This document shows positions 1 through 9,281 of a stretch of DNA of 64,000 bases, one piece after another. The first letter of the stretch is position 1, and every line of letters begins with the position of its first letter. Made by a program: the position numbers and the translations under genes. The notes below the pieces were generated by a model, which had not been told where the DNA came from, did no database searches, and worked only from the letters and a program-made list of their open reading frames with translations. The stretch is taken from positions 1-64,000 of the forward strand of contig NZ_AKJF01000097.1 of NCBI RefSeq assembly GCF_000282475.1. Direction: 5' to 3'. Origin of the DNA: Pseudomonas sp. GM78 (GTDB lineage: Bacteria; Pseudomonadota; Gammaproteobacteria; Pseudomonadales; Pseudomonadaceae).

Positions 1-199
1 CTGCCAGTGGGTTGGCGGCTGCCGCCATGTGGCGTGAAGCGTGTCGGGTCTGCAGGTCGGTGCGGTAACCGGAGGCGCTTTCCGGTGCGGTGGGCAGCGT
101 CGGGGCTGACGCGTTGTGGCAGGCGCCAAGGGTCAGCGCGGTGATGATCAGCGCGAGGGCTGGCAGGCGCGCGCGGCGCGAATGGGAGGCTGAGAACAC
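1..199 (-). CDS. ggt: gamma-glutamyltransferase, N-terminal part (truncated by window start)
   Basis: Only the first 66 codons are in the window; the gene continues past base 1. It starts at a GTG (199) with a GGAG Shine-Dalgarno seven bases upstream. The N-terminus has basic residues, a hydrophobic segment and a lipobox (LTLGAC, Cys27), so an exported lipoprotein is expected. After it comes a stretch ending RHMAAAANPLA, which matches the start of the mature gamma-glutamyltranspeptidase fold, where the enzyme hydrolyses or transfers gamma-glutamyl groups from glutathione in the periplasm. The autoprocessing Thr lies outside the window, so the assignment rests on the N-terminus only. It is divergent from the DUF2817 gene at 365. 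Confidence 0.6.
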   Translation of the reverse strand, partial: MFSASHSRRARLPALALIITALTLGACHNASAPTLPTAPESASGYRTDLQTRHASRHMAAAANPLA

Positions 200-364
200 G
201 GGGGCACTCCGTCCGTTGGATAAAGGTACCGGGGACTGTATCGGCGACCTCGCAGTGACGCAAACCAGGTCCTGGGGTGAGGATGCGGTTGTGCTTCATC
301 AATGGGCGGATTTTCGGTAGGGTCATTGCCAGCGATCAGGCCAGAAGACCCACAAGAGGCACAC

Positions 365-1474
365 ATGCAAAGCGAGTTTCCAACCCAGCCGAGCTACCGT
401 TCCCAGCGCGAACAATTCCTGGCGGCGGCAACCGCGGCCGGTGCGACGCTGAGCGAGTATCTCCATCCACTCACAGGGCCGTCAGGCGAAGCCCTGGGCA
501 CCGATGTGGCGGTGCTCGGCGATCCTGGCGCCAAACGCCTGCTGATCGCGCTGAGCGGCACTCACGGGGTCGAGGGCTTCTATGGCTCGGGTTGCCAGAT
601 CAAGTGGCTGCAAGAGCTCGGCAAGCGCTCGTTGCCGGCGGATGTCGCCGTGGTGATGATTCATGCGATCAATCCCTGGGGCATGGCATGGCTGCGTCGG
701 GTCAACGAAGACAACATCGACCTGAACCGCAATCACCTGGACTTCAAGCGTGCGTTGCCGGACAACCGGGCATATGACGCACTGCACGACATTTATGCCT
801 GCACGCAATTGCGAGGGCCCGAGCGCGACCGGGCCGATGCCTTGCTCGACGAGCAGATCCGCCTGCAGGGATGGCCTGCGGTCATGTCGGTTGTCGAGGG
901 TGGCCAGCATGCGCATCCGGATGGGTTGTTCTACGGCGGTGTGGCCCCCAGCTGGTCGAACCGTACGTTGCAGCAGATCATGCAAAAGCACGTGGCCCAT
1001 GCTGACGTCGCCCTGTGTTTCGACTTGCACACCGGCGCTGGGGAGTACGGGCATCCGATGTTGTTGACGATCACCGAGGCGGCTTATCCGGCGCTGGCCG
1101 ATGCCCAGGGGATTTACGGCCCGTGGCTCTACACGTTGCACACCGGTGCCGACACGCTGAGCGAAACCGGTGTTGCAGCCACTGCGACCGGCTACACCTC
1201 GCAGGCGCTGCTCAATGCGCTGCCGCAGGTGCGGTTGATGCCATTCGTCATCGAGTGCGGGACGTATCCGGGGCCAGACGTTCATCGACATCTGCGCGAT
1301 GACCACTGGCTGCATCTGCATGGTGATGTCCACGATGCGGCGGGGCGAGAGATCAAATTGAACCTGCTTGAACAGTTCTATCCGGCGGATAGCGATTGGC
1401 AGGCCATGGTGTGGTTGCGCACGTGGCAGATCTGGGAGCGGGGATTATCGGCGCTACCGACGCTTCGTTGCTGA
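365..1474 (+). CDS. DUF2817 / M14-like metallopeptidase family protein
   Basis: 369 residues with no signal peptide, so probably cytoplasmic. The ATG at 365 is preferred over the upstream ATG at 302 because an AAGAGG ribosome site lies six bases before it and the homologous region starts there. The motif GTHGVEG (His67, Glu70), NRNH (121-124) and FDLHTG (His222) look like the HxxE...H zinc site of carboxypeptidase/succinylglutamate-desuccinylase folds, which is the basis of the DUF2817 family. The substrate is unknown; an amidase or peptidase activity is inferred. It stands alone between the divergent ggt and a REP/tRNA region. Confidence 0.8.
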   Translation: MQSEFPTQPSYRSQREQFLAAATAAGATLSEYLHPLTGPSGEALGTDVAVLGDPGAKRLLIALSGTHGVEGFYGSGCQIKWLQELGKRSLPADVAVVMIHAINPWGMAWLRRVNEDNIDLNRNHLDFKRALPDNRAYDALHDIYACTQLRGPERDRADALLDEQIRLQGWPAVMSVVEGGQHAHPDGLFYGGVAPSWSNRTLQQIMQKHVAHADVALCFDLHTGAGEYGHPMLLTITEAAYPALADAQGIYGPWLYTLHTGADTLSETGVAATATGYTSQALLNALPQVRLMPFVIECGTYPGPDVHRHLRDDHWLHLHGDVHDAAGREIKLNLLEQFYPADSDWQAMVWLRTWQIWERGLSALPTLRC

Positions 1475-1477
1475 TGT

Positions 1478-1590
1478 TGTAGGAGCGAGCATGCTCCGGG
1501 CGGCGTTCCGACGATGGTCGTGAACGATAACGAGGGAGTCTGGTTCCCCGCGGTGGCCTTGAGTCCATCGCGAGCAGGCTCGCTCCTACA
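1478..1590. repeat. REP inverted pair (BIME-like)
   Basis: Two arms face each other: 1478-1496 carries GTAGGAGCGAGC and 1572-1590 carries GCTCGCTCCTAC, with about 75 unrelated bases between. The same arm sequence recurs elsewhere in the window, which marks it as a dispersed repetitive extragenic palindrome rather than a gene-specific terminator. It directly follows the stop codon of the DUF2817 gene. Confidence 0.85.
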
Positions 1591-1622
1591 GGAGTGATGG
1601 AGTTGCACTTTTCGCGAGGCAT

Positions 1623-1657
1623 AAAAAAACGGCCTACCTTTCGGTAAGCCGTTTTTA
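1623..1657 (-). terminator. rho-independent terminator of the tRNA-Met gene
   Basis: A stem AACGGC-CTACC / GGTAA-GCCGTT with a TTTC loop is flanked by an A-run on the plus strand, so the minus-strand transcript ends in a T-run. It lies immediately downstream of tRNA-Met, which reads leftwards. Confidence 0.8.
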
Positions 1658-1662
1658 GCACT

Positions 1663-1739
1663 TGGTGGCTACACAGGGACTTGAACCCCGGACCCCAGCA
1701 TTATGAATGCTATGCTCTAACCAACTGAGCTATGTAGCC
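1663..1739 (-). tRNA. tRNA-Met (CAU), elongator type
   Basis: A 77-base cloverleaf: acceptor stem GGCTACA/TGTAGCC, D-arm with AGCTCAGTTGGTTAGAGC, anticodon loop containing CAT, T-arm with GGTTCAAGTCC, and an encoded CCA end. The first pair is a normal G-C and not the C-A mismatch of initiator tRNA, so this is the elongator methionine tRNA. It is a single-gene unit followed by its own terminator. Confidence 0.95.
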
Positions 1740-1740
1740 A

Positions 1741-1981
1741 AGATGGCGCGCATTATTCACCGGGAATGGAGATGCGTCAAGCATAAATCTAAAATATTTC
1801 TCTACACTTTCAACCGCTTATCCTCAGGAGCCGAAAAAACGGCGCGGGGGAGGGTATCAATCGGTCGGAAATTTGCCGAATGGCGAGGTCGTTAGCAGGC
1901 TAAGGGGATGGCGCTGGTGCAGCGAAAAATGGCACATTGACGCACCTGCCCGTGTGCACCCCTCTGTTTTTCGGAAATTTC
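1741..1981. other. gene-free leader region before the MFS gene
   Basis: About 240 bases between tRNA-Met and the transporter. The first 80 bases are AT-rich compared with the surroundings, which suits divergent promoters for the tRNA and the transporter. I see no open frame with coding character and no convincing -35/-10 pair. Confidence 0.4.
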
Positions 1982-3199
1982 ATGGCTATCAGCAACGTTC
2001 AGTCCGCCACTGCGGCAGCGCCCGCGACGTCACAAAGCAGTCCCCTGGTCATGCGCATCATCGGCGCGGTGGCGCTGGCGCACCTGATCAACGACCTGAT
2101 TCAATCGGTGCTGCCGTCGATCTACCCGATGCTCAAGGCCAACTATGGCCTGACGTTCACCCAGGTCGGCCTGATCACCCTGACTTTCCAGCTGACCGCT
2201 TCGCTGCTGCAACCCTGGGTCGGCTACCACACAGACCGCCACCCCAAGCCCTGGCTGTTGCCGGCTGGTACGGTCTGCACCTTGATCGGCATCGTGATGA
2301 TGTCGGTGGTCGGCAGCTTCCCGCTGATTCTGCTGGCGGCGGGCTTGATCGGCATTGGCTCCTCGACCTTTCACCCGGAAGCTTCCCGCGTGGCACGGCT
2401 GGCCTCGGGTGGGCGGTTTGGCCTGGCGCAATCGACCTTCCAGGTCGGCGGCAACGCGGGCTCGGCGTTCGGTCCGTTGCTGGCGGCCGCGATCATCATC
2501 CCTTACGGGCAAGGGCATGTGGCCTGGTTCGGCCTGTTCGCGGTGTTTGCCCTGTTCGTGCTCTACCGGATCAGTCGCTGGTACGCCAACCACTTGAACC
2601 TGTTCAAGCTCAAGCAGGGCCAGGCGGCGACCCACGGCCTGTCCAAGGGCCGGGTGACCAGCGCGCTGGTGGTGCTCGGGCTGCTGGTGTTCTCCAAGTA
2701 CTTCTACATGTCCAGCCTCACCAGTTACTTCACGTTCTACCTGATCGAGAAGTTCGACCTGTCGGTGGCCAGTTCGCAATTGCACCTGTTCCTGTTTCTT
2801 GGCGCGGTGGCCGCGGGGACATTCTTCGGCGGGCCCATCGGCGACAGGATCGGGCGCAAGGCCGTGATCTGGTTCTCGATCCTTGGGGTTGCACCGTTCA
2901 CGTTGCTACTGCCGCATGTGGACCTGTTCTGGACCACTGTCCTCAGTGTGGTCATCGGCTTCATCCTCGCCTCGGCCTTCTCGGCCATCGTGGTGTACGC
3001 CCAGGAGCTGGTGCCAGGCAATGTCGGGATGATTGCCGGGGTGTTCTTCGGCCTGATGTTCGGCTTTGGCGGGATTGGTGCGGCGCTGCTGGGTCACCTG
3101 GCGGACATCCACGGCATCGAATACGTGTACTTCCTGTGTTCGTTCCTGCCGTTGCTGGGCGTGTTGGCGATTTTCCTGCCGCGGACCAAAAAGGCCTGA
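1982..3199 (+). CDS. MFS transporter, fosmidomycin-resistance (Fsr) type
   Basis: 405 residues, rich in hydrophobic helices, with the usual twelve-helix major facilitator layout. The motif after helix 2 (GYHTDRHPKPW) and its echo in the second half (GPIGDRIGRK) are the conserved MFS loops. Features of the first helix (AHLINDLIQSVLPSIYP) are typical of the Fsr subfamily, which exports fosmidomycin and related compounds by proton antiport at the inner membrane; the true substrate here is unknown. The ATG at 1982 is preferred over 1937 because the extra 15 residues are not family-like, although the ribosome site is weak. It is monocistronic. Confidence 0.85.
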   Translation: MAISNVQSATAAAPATSQSSPLVMRIIGAVALAHLINDLIQSVLPSIYPMLKANYGLTFTQVGLITLTFQLTASLLQPWVGYHTDRHPKPWLLPAGTVCTLIGIVMMSVVGSFPLILLAAGLIGIGSSTFHPEASRVARLASGGRFGLAQSTFQVGGNAGSAFGPLLAAAIIIPYGQGHVAWFGLFAVFALFVLYRISRWYANHLNLFKLKQGQAATHGLSKGRVTSALVVLGLLVFSKYFYMSSLTSYFTFYLIEKFDLSVASSQLHLFLFLGAVAAGTFFGGPIGDRIGRKAVIWFSILGVAPFTLLLPHVDLFWTTVLSVVIGFILASAFSAIVVYAQELVPGNVGMIAGVFFGLMFGFGGIGAALLGHLADIHGIEYVYFLCSFLPLLGVLAIFLPRTKKA

Positions 3200-3299
3200 T
3201 TAACGCACCGCTGGCCGGACGCGCGAGCTTGAACAAGACTTCCGGCTGAAAAGCCGGATAATGGCGGCCATTCGTTTGCTCGTTATTCTGGTATCCCGC

Positions 3300-5501
3300 A
3301 TGGAAATCAAGGTCAATTTTCTCGACAACCTTCGACTTGAAGCCAAGTTCGATGACTTCACCGTGGTGGCCGATCAGCCTATCCGCTACAAGGGCGATGG
3401 TTCGGCACCGGGTCCGTTCGACTACTTCCTGGCTTCGTCGGCGTTGTGTGCGGCTTACTTTGTGAAGTTGTACTGCAGCACTCGCAATATCCCCACCGAA
3501 AACATCCGCCTGTCGCAGAACAACATTGTCGACCCGGAAAACCGCTACAACCAGATTTTCAAGATCCAGGTCGAGTTGCCGGCCGATATCTCCGACAAGG
3601 ACCGCCAGGGCATCTTGCGCTCCATCGACCGCTGCACCGTGAAAAAGGTGGTGCAGGCCGGGCCTGAGTTCGTGATTGAAGAGGTGGAGAACCTGGATGC
3701 CGACGCCCAGGCGCTGCTGATGCCGGCTGCCAATGCAGGTTCTGAGGCGGGCACCTACATCGTAGGCAAGGACCTGCCGCTGGAACAGACCATCGCCAAC
3801 ATGTCGGGCATCCTGGCCGGCCTGGGCATGAAGATCGAAATCGCTTCGTGGCGCAATATCGTGCCCAATGTGTGGTCGCTGCATATTCGCGATGCGCATT
3901 CGCCAATGTGTTTTACCAATGGCAAGGGCGCGACCAAGGAAGGCGCGCTGGCGTCGGCGTTGGGCGAGTTCATCGAGCGACTGAACTGCAACTTCTTCTA
4001 CAACGATCAGTTCTGGGGAGAAGACATCGCCAACGCGGCGTTCGTGCACTACCCGAACGAACGCTGGTTCCAGCCTGGCCCTAAAGATGAGCTGCCACCG
4101 GAGATTCTCGACGCGTACTGCCTGCGGGTTTACAACCGCGATGGCGAGTTGCGTGGCTCGCATCTGTTCGACACCAACTCGGGCAACGAAGAGCGCGGCA
4201 TCTGCTCGCTGCCGTATGTGCGCCAGTCAGACGGCGAGGTCGTGTATTTCCCGTCCAACCTGATCGAAAACCTGTACCTCAGCAATGGCATGAGTGCCGG
4301 TAATACCCTGGCCGAAGCGCAGGTGCAGTGCCTGTCGGAAATCTTCGAGCGCGCGGTTAAACGCGAAATCATCGAAGGTGAGTTTGCCCTGCCGGATGTG
4401 CCGGCCGAGGTGCTGGCGAAGTACCCAGGGATACTGGCCGGTATCCAGGCGCTGGAAGAGCAGGGGTTCCCGGTGTTGGTGAAGGACGCGTCCCTGGGGG
4501 GGGAATTCCCGGTGATGTGCGTCACCTTGATGAACCCGCGTACCGGTGGCGTGTTCGCCTCGTTCGGCGCGCACCCGAGCCTGGAAGTGGCGCTGGAACG
4601 CAGCCTGACGGAATTGTTGCAGGGCCGAAGCTTCGAAGGCCTCAATGACCTGCCCCTGCCAACCTTTGAAGGTCATGCGGTGACTGAGCCGAACAACTTC
4701 GTCGAGCACTTCATCGACTCCAGCGGCGTGGTGTCGTGGCGCTTCTTCAGTGCCCAGTCGGATTACGAATTCGTGGAGTGGGACTTCTCCGGCCAGGGCG
4801 AAGACTCCAACGCCGAGGAAGCCGCGACCTTGTTCGGCATTCTCGAAGGCATGGGCAAGGAAGTGTACATGGCGGTGTACGAGCACATTGGTGCCACGGC
4901 CTGTCGCATCCTGGTGCCGGACTACTCGGAAATCTATCTGGTGGACGACCTGATCTGGGATAACACCAACAAGGCGCTGTTTTTCCGCGAGGACATCCTG
5001 AATCTGCACAGCCTCGACAAGGCCGGCCTGAAGGCATTGGTCAAGCGTCTGGAAGACAGCGAGCTGGACGACTACACCGACATCACCACCTTGATCGGCA
5101 TCGAGTTCGACGACAACACCGCCTGGGGTCAGTTGACGATCCTGGAGTTGAAGCTGCTGATCTATCTGGTCTTGCAGAAGTTTGAAGAGGCCAAGGAACT
5201 GGTGGAAATGTTCCTCCAGTACAACGACAACACGGTCGAGCGCGGGTTGTTCTACCAGGCCGTGAACGTGGTGCTGGAAATGCAGCTGGACGAGGACCTG
5301 GAGTTGGCCGATTACGAGGCCAACTTCCGCCGGATGTTTGGCAACGAGCGCATGGACGCCGCGATCGGCTCCGTGGACGGCAGCGTACGCTTCTTCGGCT
5401 TGACGCCTACCAGCATGAAGCTGGAGGGCCTCGACAGGCACCTGCGCCTGATCGACAGCTACAAGAAGCTGCACGCGGCGCGCGCGAAGGTGACGGGTTG
5501 A
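3300..5501 (+). CDS. ycaO: OsmC domain - YcaO domain fusion (S12 methylthiolation accessory factor)
   Basis: 733 residues. Residues about 1-135 form an OsmC/Ohr-like domain (start MEIKVNFLDNLRLEAKF, with DYFLASSALCAAYFVKLYC resembling the redox helix). From about residue 160 the protein follows E. coli YcaO closely: CFTNGKGATKEGALASALGE, NEERGICSLP, NGMSAGNT and FASFGAHPSLEVALERSLTE, which form the ATP/Mg site of YcaO folds, followed by a TPR-like C-terminal region. E. coli YcaO helps RimO-dependent beta-methylthiolation of ribosomal protein S12; its exact chemistry is unclear. E. coli YcaO lacks the OsmC part. It is monocistronic, with a shared terminator after the stop. The start at 3300 gives the natural OsmC N-terminus. 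Confidence 0.9.
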   Translation: MEIKVNFLDNLRLEAKFDDFTVVADQPIRYKGDGSAPGPFDYFLASSALCAAYFVKLYCSTRNIPTENIRLSQNNIVDPENRYNQIFKIQVELPADISDKDRQGILRSIDRCTVKKVVQAGPEFVIEEVENLDADAQALLMPAANAGSEAGTYIVGKDLPLEQTIANMSGILAGLGMKIEIASWRNIVPNVWSLHIRDAHSPMCFTNGKGATKEGALASALGEFIERLNCNFFYNDQFWGEDIANAAFVHYPNERWFQPGPKDELPPEILDAYCLRVYNRDGELRGSHLFDTNSGNEERGICSLPYVRQSDGEVVYFPSNLIENLYLSNGMSAGNTLAEAQVQCLSEIFERAVKREIIEGEFALPDVPAEVLAKYPGILAGIQALEEQGFPVLVKDASLGGEFPVMCVTLMNPRTGGVFASFGAHPSLEVALERSLTELLQGRSFEGLNDLPLPTFEGHAVTEPNNFVEHFIDSSGVVSWRFFSAQSDYEFVEWDFSGQGEDSNAEEAATLFGILEGMGKEVYMAVYEHIGATACRILVPDYSEIYLVDDLIWDNTNKALFFREDILNLHSLDKAGLKALVKRLEDSELDDYTDITTLIGIEFDDNTAWGQLTILELKLLIYLVLQKFEEAKELVEMFLQYNDNTVERGLFYQAVNVVLEMQLDEDLELADYEANFRRMFGNERMDAAIGSVDGSVRFFGLTPTSMKLEGLDRHLRLIDSYKKLHAARAKVTG

Positions 5502-5516
5502 CCCGTTGATAGCGCT

Positions 5517-5550
5517 CACAAAAAAAGCACCCTCGGGTGCTTTTTTTGTT
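5517..5550. terminator. bidirectional terminator between ycaO and ychF
   Basis: Hairpin GCACCC-TC-GGGTGC flanked by seven A on the left and seven T on the right. It can serve both the plus-strand ycaO and the minus-strand ychF transcripts that converge here. Confidence 0.9.
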
Positions 5551-5564
5551 GATGGCTGCGAACG

Positions 5565-6665
5565 TCAGACGTTGAAGCGGAAGTGCATCACGTCGCCGTC
5601 TTTTACGATGTATTCCTTGCCTTCCAGGCGCCATTTACCGGCTTCCTTGGTACCGGCTTCGCCCTTGTACTGGATGAAGTCGTTGTAGGCGATCACTTCG
5701 GCGCGGATGAAGCCTTTTTCGAAGTCGGTGTGGATCACGCCAGCGGCTTGTGGTGCGGTGGCACCGACGCGCACGGTCCAGGCGCGGACTTCTTCGACAC
5801 CGGCGGTGAAGTAGGTCTGCAGGTGCAGCATTTCGTAGCCGGCGCGGATCACGCGGTTCAGGCCAGGCTCTTCGAGGCCCAGGGCTTCGAGGAACATGTC
5901 TTTCTCTTCGCCGTCATCGAGCTCGGCGATTTCCGCTTCGATCTTGTTGCACACCGGAACAACCATGGCGCCTTCTTCTTCGGCGATGGCCTTGACTACG
6001 TCCAGGTGCGGGTTGTTCTCGAAGCCGTCTTCAGCGACGTTGGCGATGTACATGACCGGCTTGGTGGTCAGCAGGTGGAAGCCCTTGATCACCGCTTTCT
6101 CGTCGGTGCCCATGTTCTTCATCAGGCTACGTGCTGGCTTACCTTCGCTGAAGTGAGCGATCAGTTGTTCCAGCAGGCCTTTCTGGACCACTGCGTCCTT
6201 GTCACCGCCTTTGGCGTTGCGCGCGACTTTCTGCAGTTGCTTCTCGCAGCTGTCGAGGTCGGCGAAGATCAGTTCCAGGTCGATGATCTCGATGTCGCGT
6301 TTCGGGTCGACGCTGTTGGAGACGTGAATCACGTTCTCGTCTTCGAAGCAGCGGACCACGTGGGCGATGGCATCGGTTTCACGGATGTTGGCCAGGAACT
6401 TGTTGCCCAGGCCTTCACCTTTCGACGCGCCGGCAACCAGGCCCGCGATGTCGACGAATTCCATGGTGGTCGGCAGGATGCGCTTTGGATTGACGATGGC
6501 CGCCAGGGCGTCCAGGCGTGGATCCGGCATCGGCACGATACCGCTGTTCGGTTCGATGGTGCAGAAGGGGAAGTTCTCGGCCGCGATCCCGGATTTGGTC
6601 AGGGCGTTGAACAGGGTGGACTTGCCGACGTTAGGCAGGCCGACGATGCCGCAATTGAATCCCAT
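5565..6665 (-). CDS. ychF: redox-regulated ATPase YchF (Obg family, OLA1)
   Basis: 366 residues, the standard family length. The P-loop is GLPNVGKST (8-16), followed by switch-region [17 protein letters not shown] and the N-K-I-E nucleotide-recognition element, which in YchF favours ATP over GTP. The C-terminal TGS domain is present (ending [13 protein letters not shown]). YchF binds ribosomes and affects leaderless translation and the oxidative response. It lies 22 bases downstream of pth on the same strand, so the two are probably cotranscribed. Confidence 0.97.
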   Translation of the reverse strand: MGFNCGIVGLPNVGKSTLFNALTKSGIAAENFPFCTIEPNSGIVPMPDPRLDALAAIVNPKRILPTTMEFVDIAGLVAGASKGEGLGNKFLANIRETDAIAHVVRCFEDENVIHVSNSVDPKRDIEIIDLELIFADLDSCEKQLQKVARNAKGGDKDAVVQKGLLEQLIAHFSEGKPARSLMKNMGTDEKAVIKGFHLLTTKPVMYIANVAEDGFENNPHLDVVKAIAEEEGAMVVPVCNKIEAEIAELDDGEEKDMFLEALGLEEPGLNRVIRAGYEMLHLQTYFTAGVEEVRAWTVRVGATAPQAAGVIHTDFEKGFIRAEVIAYNDFIQYKGEAGTKEAGKWRLEGKEYIVKDGDVMHFRFNV

Positions 6666-6687
6666 GGTGTTTCCCCTCGGGTAAAAG

Positions 6688-7272
6688 TCAGGCCTTCTGG
6701 CTGTGCAGGTTTTTCATCGCGCGGTTCCATTCACCGGCGAGGATATCCGGCAGCACGCCGAGGGCAAAGTCGATGCTGGCATCGAGTTTTTCCTGTTCGG
6801 CGCGTGGCGCACGACCCAGGACGAAGTTTGAAACCATACTGGCAACGCCCGGGTGGCCAATGCCAAGCCGCAGGCGGTGAAAGGTATTCTGATTGCCCAG
6901 TTGCGCAATGATGTCGCGCAACCCGTTGTGACCGCCATGGCCACCGCCCACCTTGAGTTTGGCGACGCCCGGAGGCAGATCGAGTTCGTCGTGCGCCACG
7001 AGGATTTCTTCAGGCTTGATGCGGAAGAAACCGGCAAGGGCCGCTACGGCCTGGCCGCTGCGGTTCATGTACGTGGTGGGAATCAGCAGGCGAACATCCT
7101 GACCCTGATGCGAAAAGCGCCCGGTCAGGCCGAAATATTTGCGGTCCGCCACAAGGTTCACGCCTTGTGCGTTCGCGAGACGCTCAACAAAAAGGGCCCC
7201 TGCGTTATGCCGGGTCTGTTCGTATTCAGCGCCTGGATTTCCCAGGCCAACGATCAGTTTGATGGCAGTCAC
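6688..7272 (-). CDS. pth: peptidyl-tRNA hydrolase
   Basis: 194 residues. The signature [17 protein letters not shown] near the N-terminus contains the catalytic His22 and Asn12, and [10 protein letters not shown] plus [13 protein letters not shown] are the other conserved blocks. The enzyme frees tRNA from stalled peptidyl-tRNA in the cytoplasm and is essential. It lies between rplY upstream (about 170 bases) and ychF downstream, the common gammaproteobacterial order. Confidence 0.97.
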   Translation of the reverse strand: MTAIKLIVGLGNPGAEYEQTRHNAGALFVERLANAQGVNLVADRKYFGLTGRFSHQGQDVRLLIPTTYMNRSGQAVAALAGFFRIKPEEILVAHDELDLPPGVAKLKVGGGHGGHNGLRDIIAQLGNQNTFHRLRLGIGHPGVASMVSNFVLGRAPRAEQEKLDASIDFALGVLPDILAGEWNRAMKNLHSQKA

Positions 7273-7441
7273 GATAGGGGCCCTTCATTGGAGTAGTGGA
7301 TAACATCGCCGCAATCAGGGAGTGCGGCGAAAGTGGACGAAAATTGCTCATTTACCATGATGTAAACTCCGCGTTCTCGCCCGCTTTCTCGCTACGCTCT
7401 AGTCCGCGATGTTTCCGGTCACTCCGGCAGCGCAGAGTAAA

Positions 7442-8041
7442 TTACTCTGCAGCGCCTTCTGCAGCTTCTGGAGCAACACGTGGAGCGTGGACGTTGGCAA
7501 CAGCCTTGTCATCGCCGTGTGCCAGAGCAACAAACTCAACGCCTTTAGGAGCTTTGAGGTCGGACAGGTGAATGATCGAACCGATTTCGGCGTCAGCCAG
7601 GTCGACTTCGATGAATTCAGGCAGGTCTTTCGGCAGGCAGGAAACTTCGATCTCGCCAACAACGTGGGAGATTTCGCCGCCTTTCTTGGTCGGTGCTTCT
7701 TCGTTGATGAAGTGCACTGGAACGATAGCGGTCAGTTTCTGGCCAGCTACAACGCGTACGAAGTCAGCGTGCATCACGTGGCCTTTGGCCGGGTGACGTT
7801 GCAGGGCTTTGATCACGACGTTTTGCTTGGTGCCACCAACGTTCAGCTCGATGATGTGGCTGTAAGCCGCTTCGTTTTCGAGCAGTTTGGCAACTTCTTT
7901 AGCCAGCATGCTGATGGATTCAGGGGCTTTGTCGCCACCGTAAACTACAGCTGGAACCAGGCTTGCGAGACGACGCAGGCGGCGGCTCGCACCTTTCCCC
8001 AGGTCGGAACGCACTTCAGCATTCAGAGTAAAATCGTTCAT
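7442..8041 (-). CDS. rplY: 50S ribosomal protein L25 / general stress protein Ctc
   Basis: 199 residues, the long Ctc form: an N-terminal L25 domain that binds 5S rRNA (residues 1-90; the motif [15 protein letters not shown]) and a C-terminal TL5/Ctc beta domain (from about 95), with an acidic alanine-rich tail. E. coli L25 has only the first domain. The ATG at 8041 is chosen because GGAG lies eight bases upstream; the longer reading to 8065 has no such site. It sits between prs and pth in the same direction, but a strong terminator after prs separates it from prs. Confidence 0.95.
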   Translation of the reverse strand: MNDFTLNAEVRSDLGKGASRRLRRLASLVPAVVYGGDKAPESISMLAKEVAKLLENEAAYSHIIELNVGGTKQNVVIKALQRHPAKGHVMHADFVRVVAGQKLTAIVPVHFINEEAPTKKGGEISHVVGEIEVSCLPKDLPEFIEVDLADAEIGSIIHLSDLKAPKGVEFVALAHGDDKAVANVHAPRVAPEAAEGAAE

Positions 8042-8106
8042 GTTGTATCTCCAAAATAACCACACTCGCCCCAGCGTTTGCGACCAGCGCTAAAGGCGAT
8101 ATGGGC

Positions 8107-8150
8107 AAAAAAGCCCCGCCCCGACAGGAATGCCGGGGCGGGGCGCTTTT
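8107..8150 (-). terminator. prs terminator
   Basis: An 11-bp perfect GC stem (8113-8123 with 8134-8144) with a ten-base loop is followed on the minus strand by TTTTTT. It closes the prs transcript and insulates rplY, which must have its own promoter in the remaining 60 bases. Confidence 0.9.
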
Positions 8151-8183
8151 CGTCAACGAGACATTTCGAGAAGGGCAGGGCCC

Positions 8184-9125
8184 TTAGCGGAACATCGCGC
8201 TGATCGATTCTTCATTGCTGATGCGGCGGACCGCCTCGGCAACTACCGGTGCGATATCCAGTTGACGGATACGCGCACAGGCTTGTGCTGCAGCGGACAG
8301 CGGGATGGTGTTAGTCACCACCAATTCGTCCAGCACGGAATTTTCAATGTTTTCGATCGCTCGACCGGACAGCACAGGGTGCGTGCAGTAGGCGAAAACC
8401 TTGGCAGCGCCATGCTCTTTCAAGGCCTTGGCCGCGTGGCACAGGGTGCCGGCGGTATCGACCATGTCATCGACCAGAATACAGGTACGCCCTTCGACAT
8501 CACCGATGATATGCATCACTTCAGAGTGATTGGCTTTCTCACGGCGTTTGTCGATGATCCCGAGATCCACGCCCAAGGATTTGGCAACGGCACGTGCACG
8601 CACGACGCCACCAATGTCCGGGGACACGATCATCAGGTTTTCGAAGCGCTGATCTTCAATGTCATCCACCAGAACCGGGGAGCCGTAGATGTTATCTACC
8701 GGAATATCGAAGAAACCCTGGATTTGGTCAGCATGCAGATCAACCGTGAGAACACGGTCGATGCCGACTACGGTAAGCATGTCAGCGACGACTTTCGCGC
8801 TGATAGCCACACGTGCGGAACGCGGACGGCGATCCTGACGGGCATAACCAAAGTAAGGAATAACAGCAGTGATACGAGTAGCCGAGGAGCGGCGGAAGGC
8901 ATCAGCCATCACTACCAGTTCCATCAGGTTATCGTTGGTCGGAGCGCAAGTCGGCTGAATAATGAAGACATCTTTACCGCGGACGTTTTCATTGATCTCG
9001 GCTGTAATTTCGCCGTCGGAAAACTTACCGACAGAGATGTCACCGAGAGGGATATGCAGCTGACGTACGACACGCCGAGCCAGATCGGGGTTAGCATTCC
9101 CCGTAAAGACCATCATCTTGGACAC
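8184..9125 (-). CDS. prs: ribose-phosphate pyrophosphokinase (PRPP synthetase)
   Basis: 313 residues, typical class I length. It makes PRPP from ribose 5-phosphate and ATP for nucleotide, His, Trp and NAD synthesis. Visible motifs are [10 protein letters not shown] near the N-terminus, the ATP loop around [10 protein letters not shown], the catalytic His region [12 protein letters not shown], and the PRPP-binding loop [10 protein letters not shown]. It lies downstream of ispE and a tRNA-Gln on the same strand, as is common in Pseudomonas. Confidence 0.98.
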   Translation of the reverse strand: MSKMMVFTGNANPDLARRVVRQLHIPLGDISVGKFSDGEITAEINENVRGKDVFIIQPTCAPTNDNLMELVVMADAFRRSSATRITAVIPYFGYARQDRRPRSARVAISAKVVADMLTVVGIDRVLTVDLHADQIQGFFDIPVDNIYGSPVLVDDIEDQRFENLMIVSPDIGGVVRARAVAKSLGVDLGIIDKRREKANHSEVMHIIGDVEGRTCILVDDMVDTAGTLCHAAKALKEHGAAKVFAYCTHPVLSGRAIENIENSVLDELVVTNTIPLSAAAQACARIRQLDIAPVVAEAVRRISNEESISAMFR

Positions 9126-9170
9126 GCGCAGTACCTAGAGGCTGAGGGTAACCTGGATGAGTATAGAAAA

Positions 9171-9245
9171 TGGCAGGGGCGGCTGGATTCGAACCAACGC
9201 ATGGCAGGATCAAAACCTGCTGCCTTACCGCTTGGCGACGCCCCT
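9171..9245 (-). tRNA. tRNA-Gln (UUG)
   Basis: A 75-base cloverleaf. The acceptor stem is AGGGGCG/CGCCCCT, the D-arm reads GCCAAGCGGTAAGGC, the anticodon loop contains TTG, the T-arm contains GGTTCGAATCC, and CCA is encoded. It lies between ispE and prs on the same strand, so it may be cut out of an ispE-tRNA-prs transcript. Confidence 0.95.
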
Positions 9246-9281
9246 GTATCTGTTGCAACGATTACCCAGTAATCGGTTCCT

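Noticed and set aside
1873-3249. 458-codon plus frame overlapping the MFS gene
   Set aside because: Out of frame with the transporter; Arg/Gly/Pro-biased product with no hydrophobic helices.
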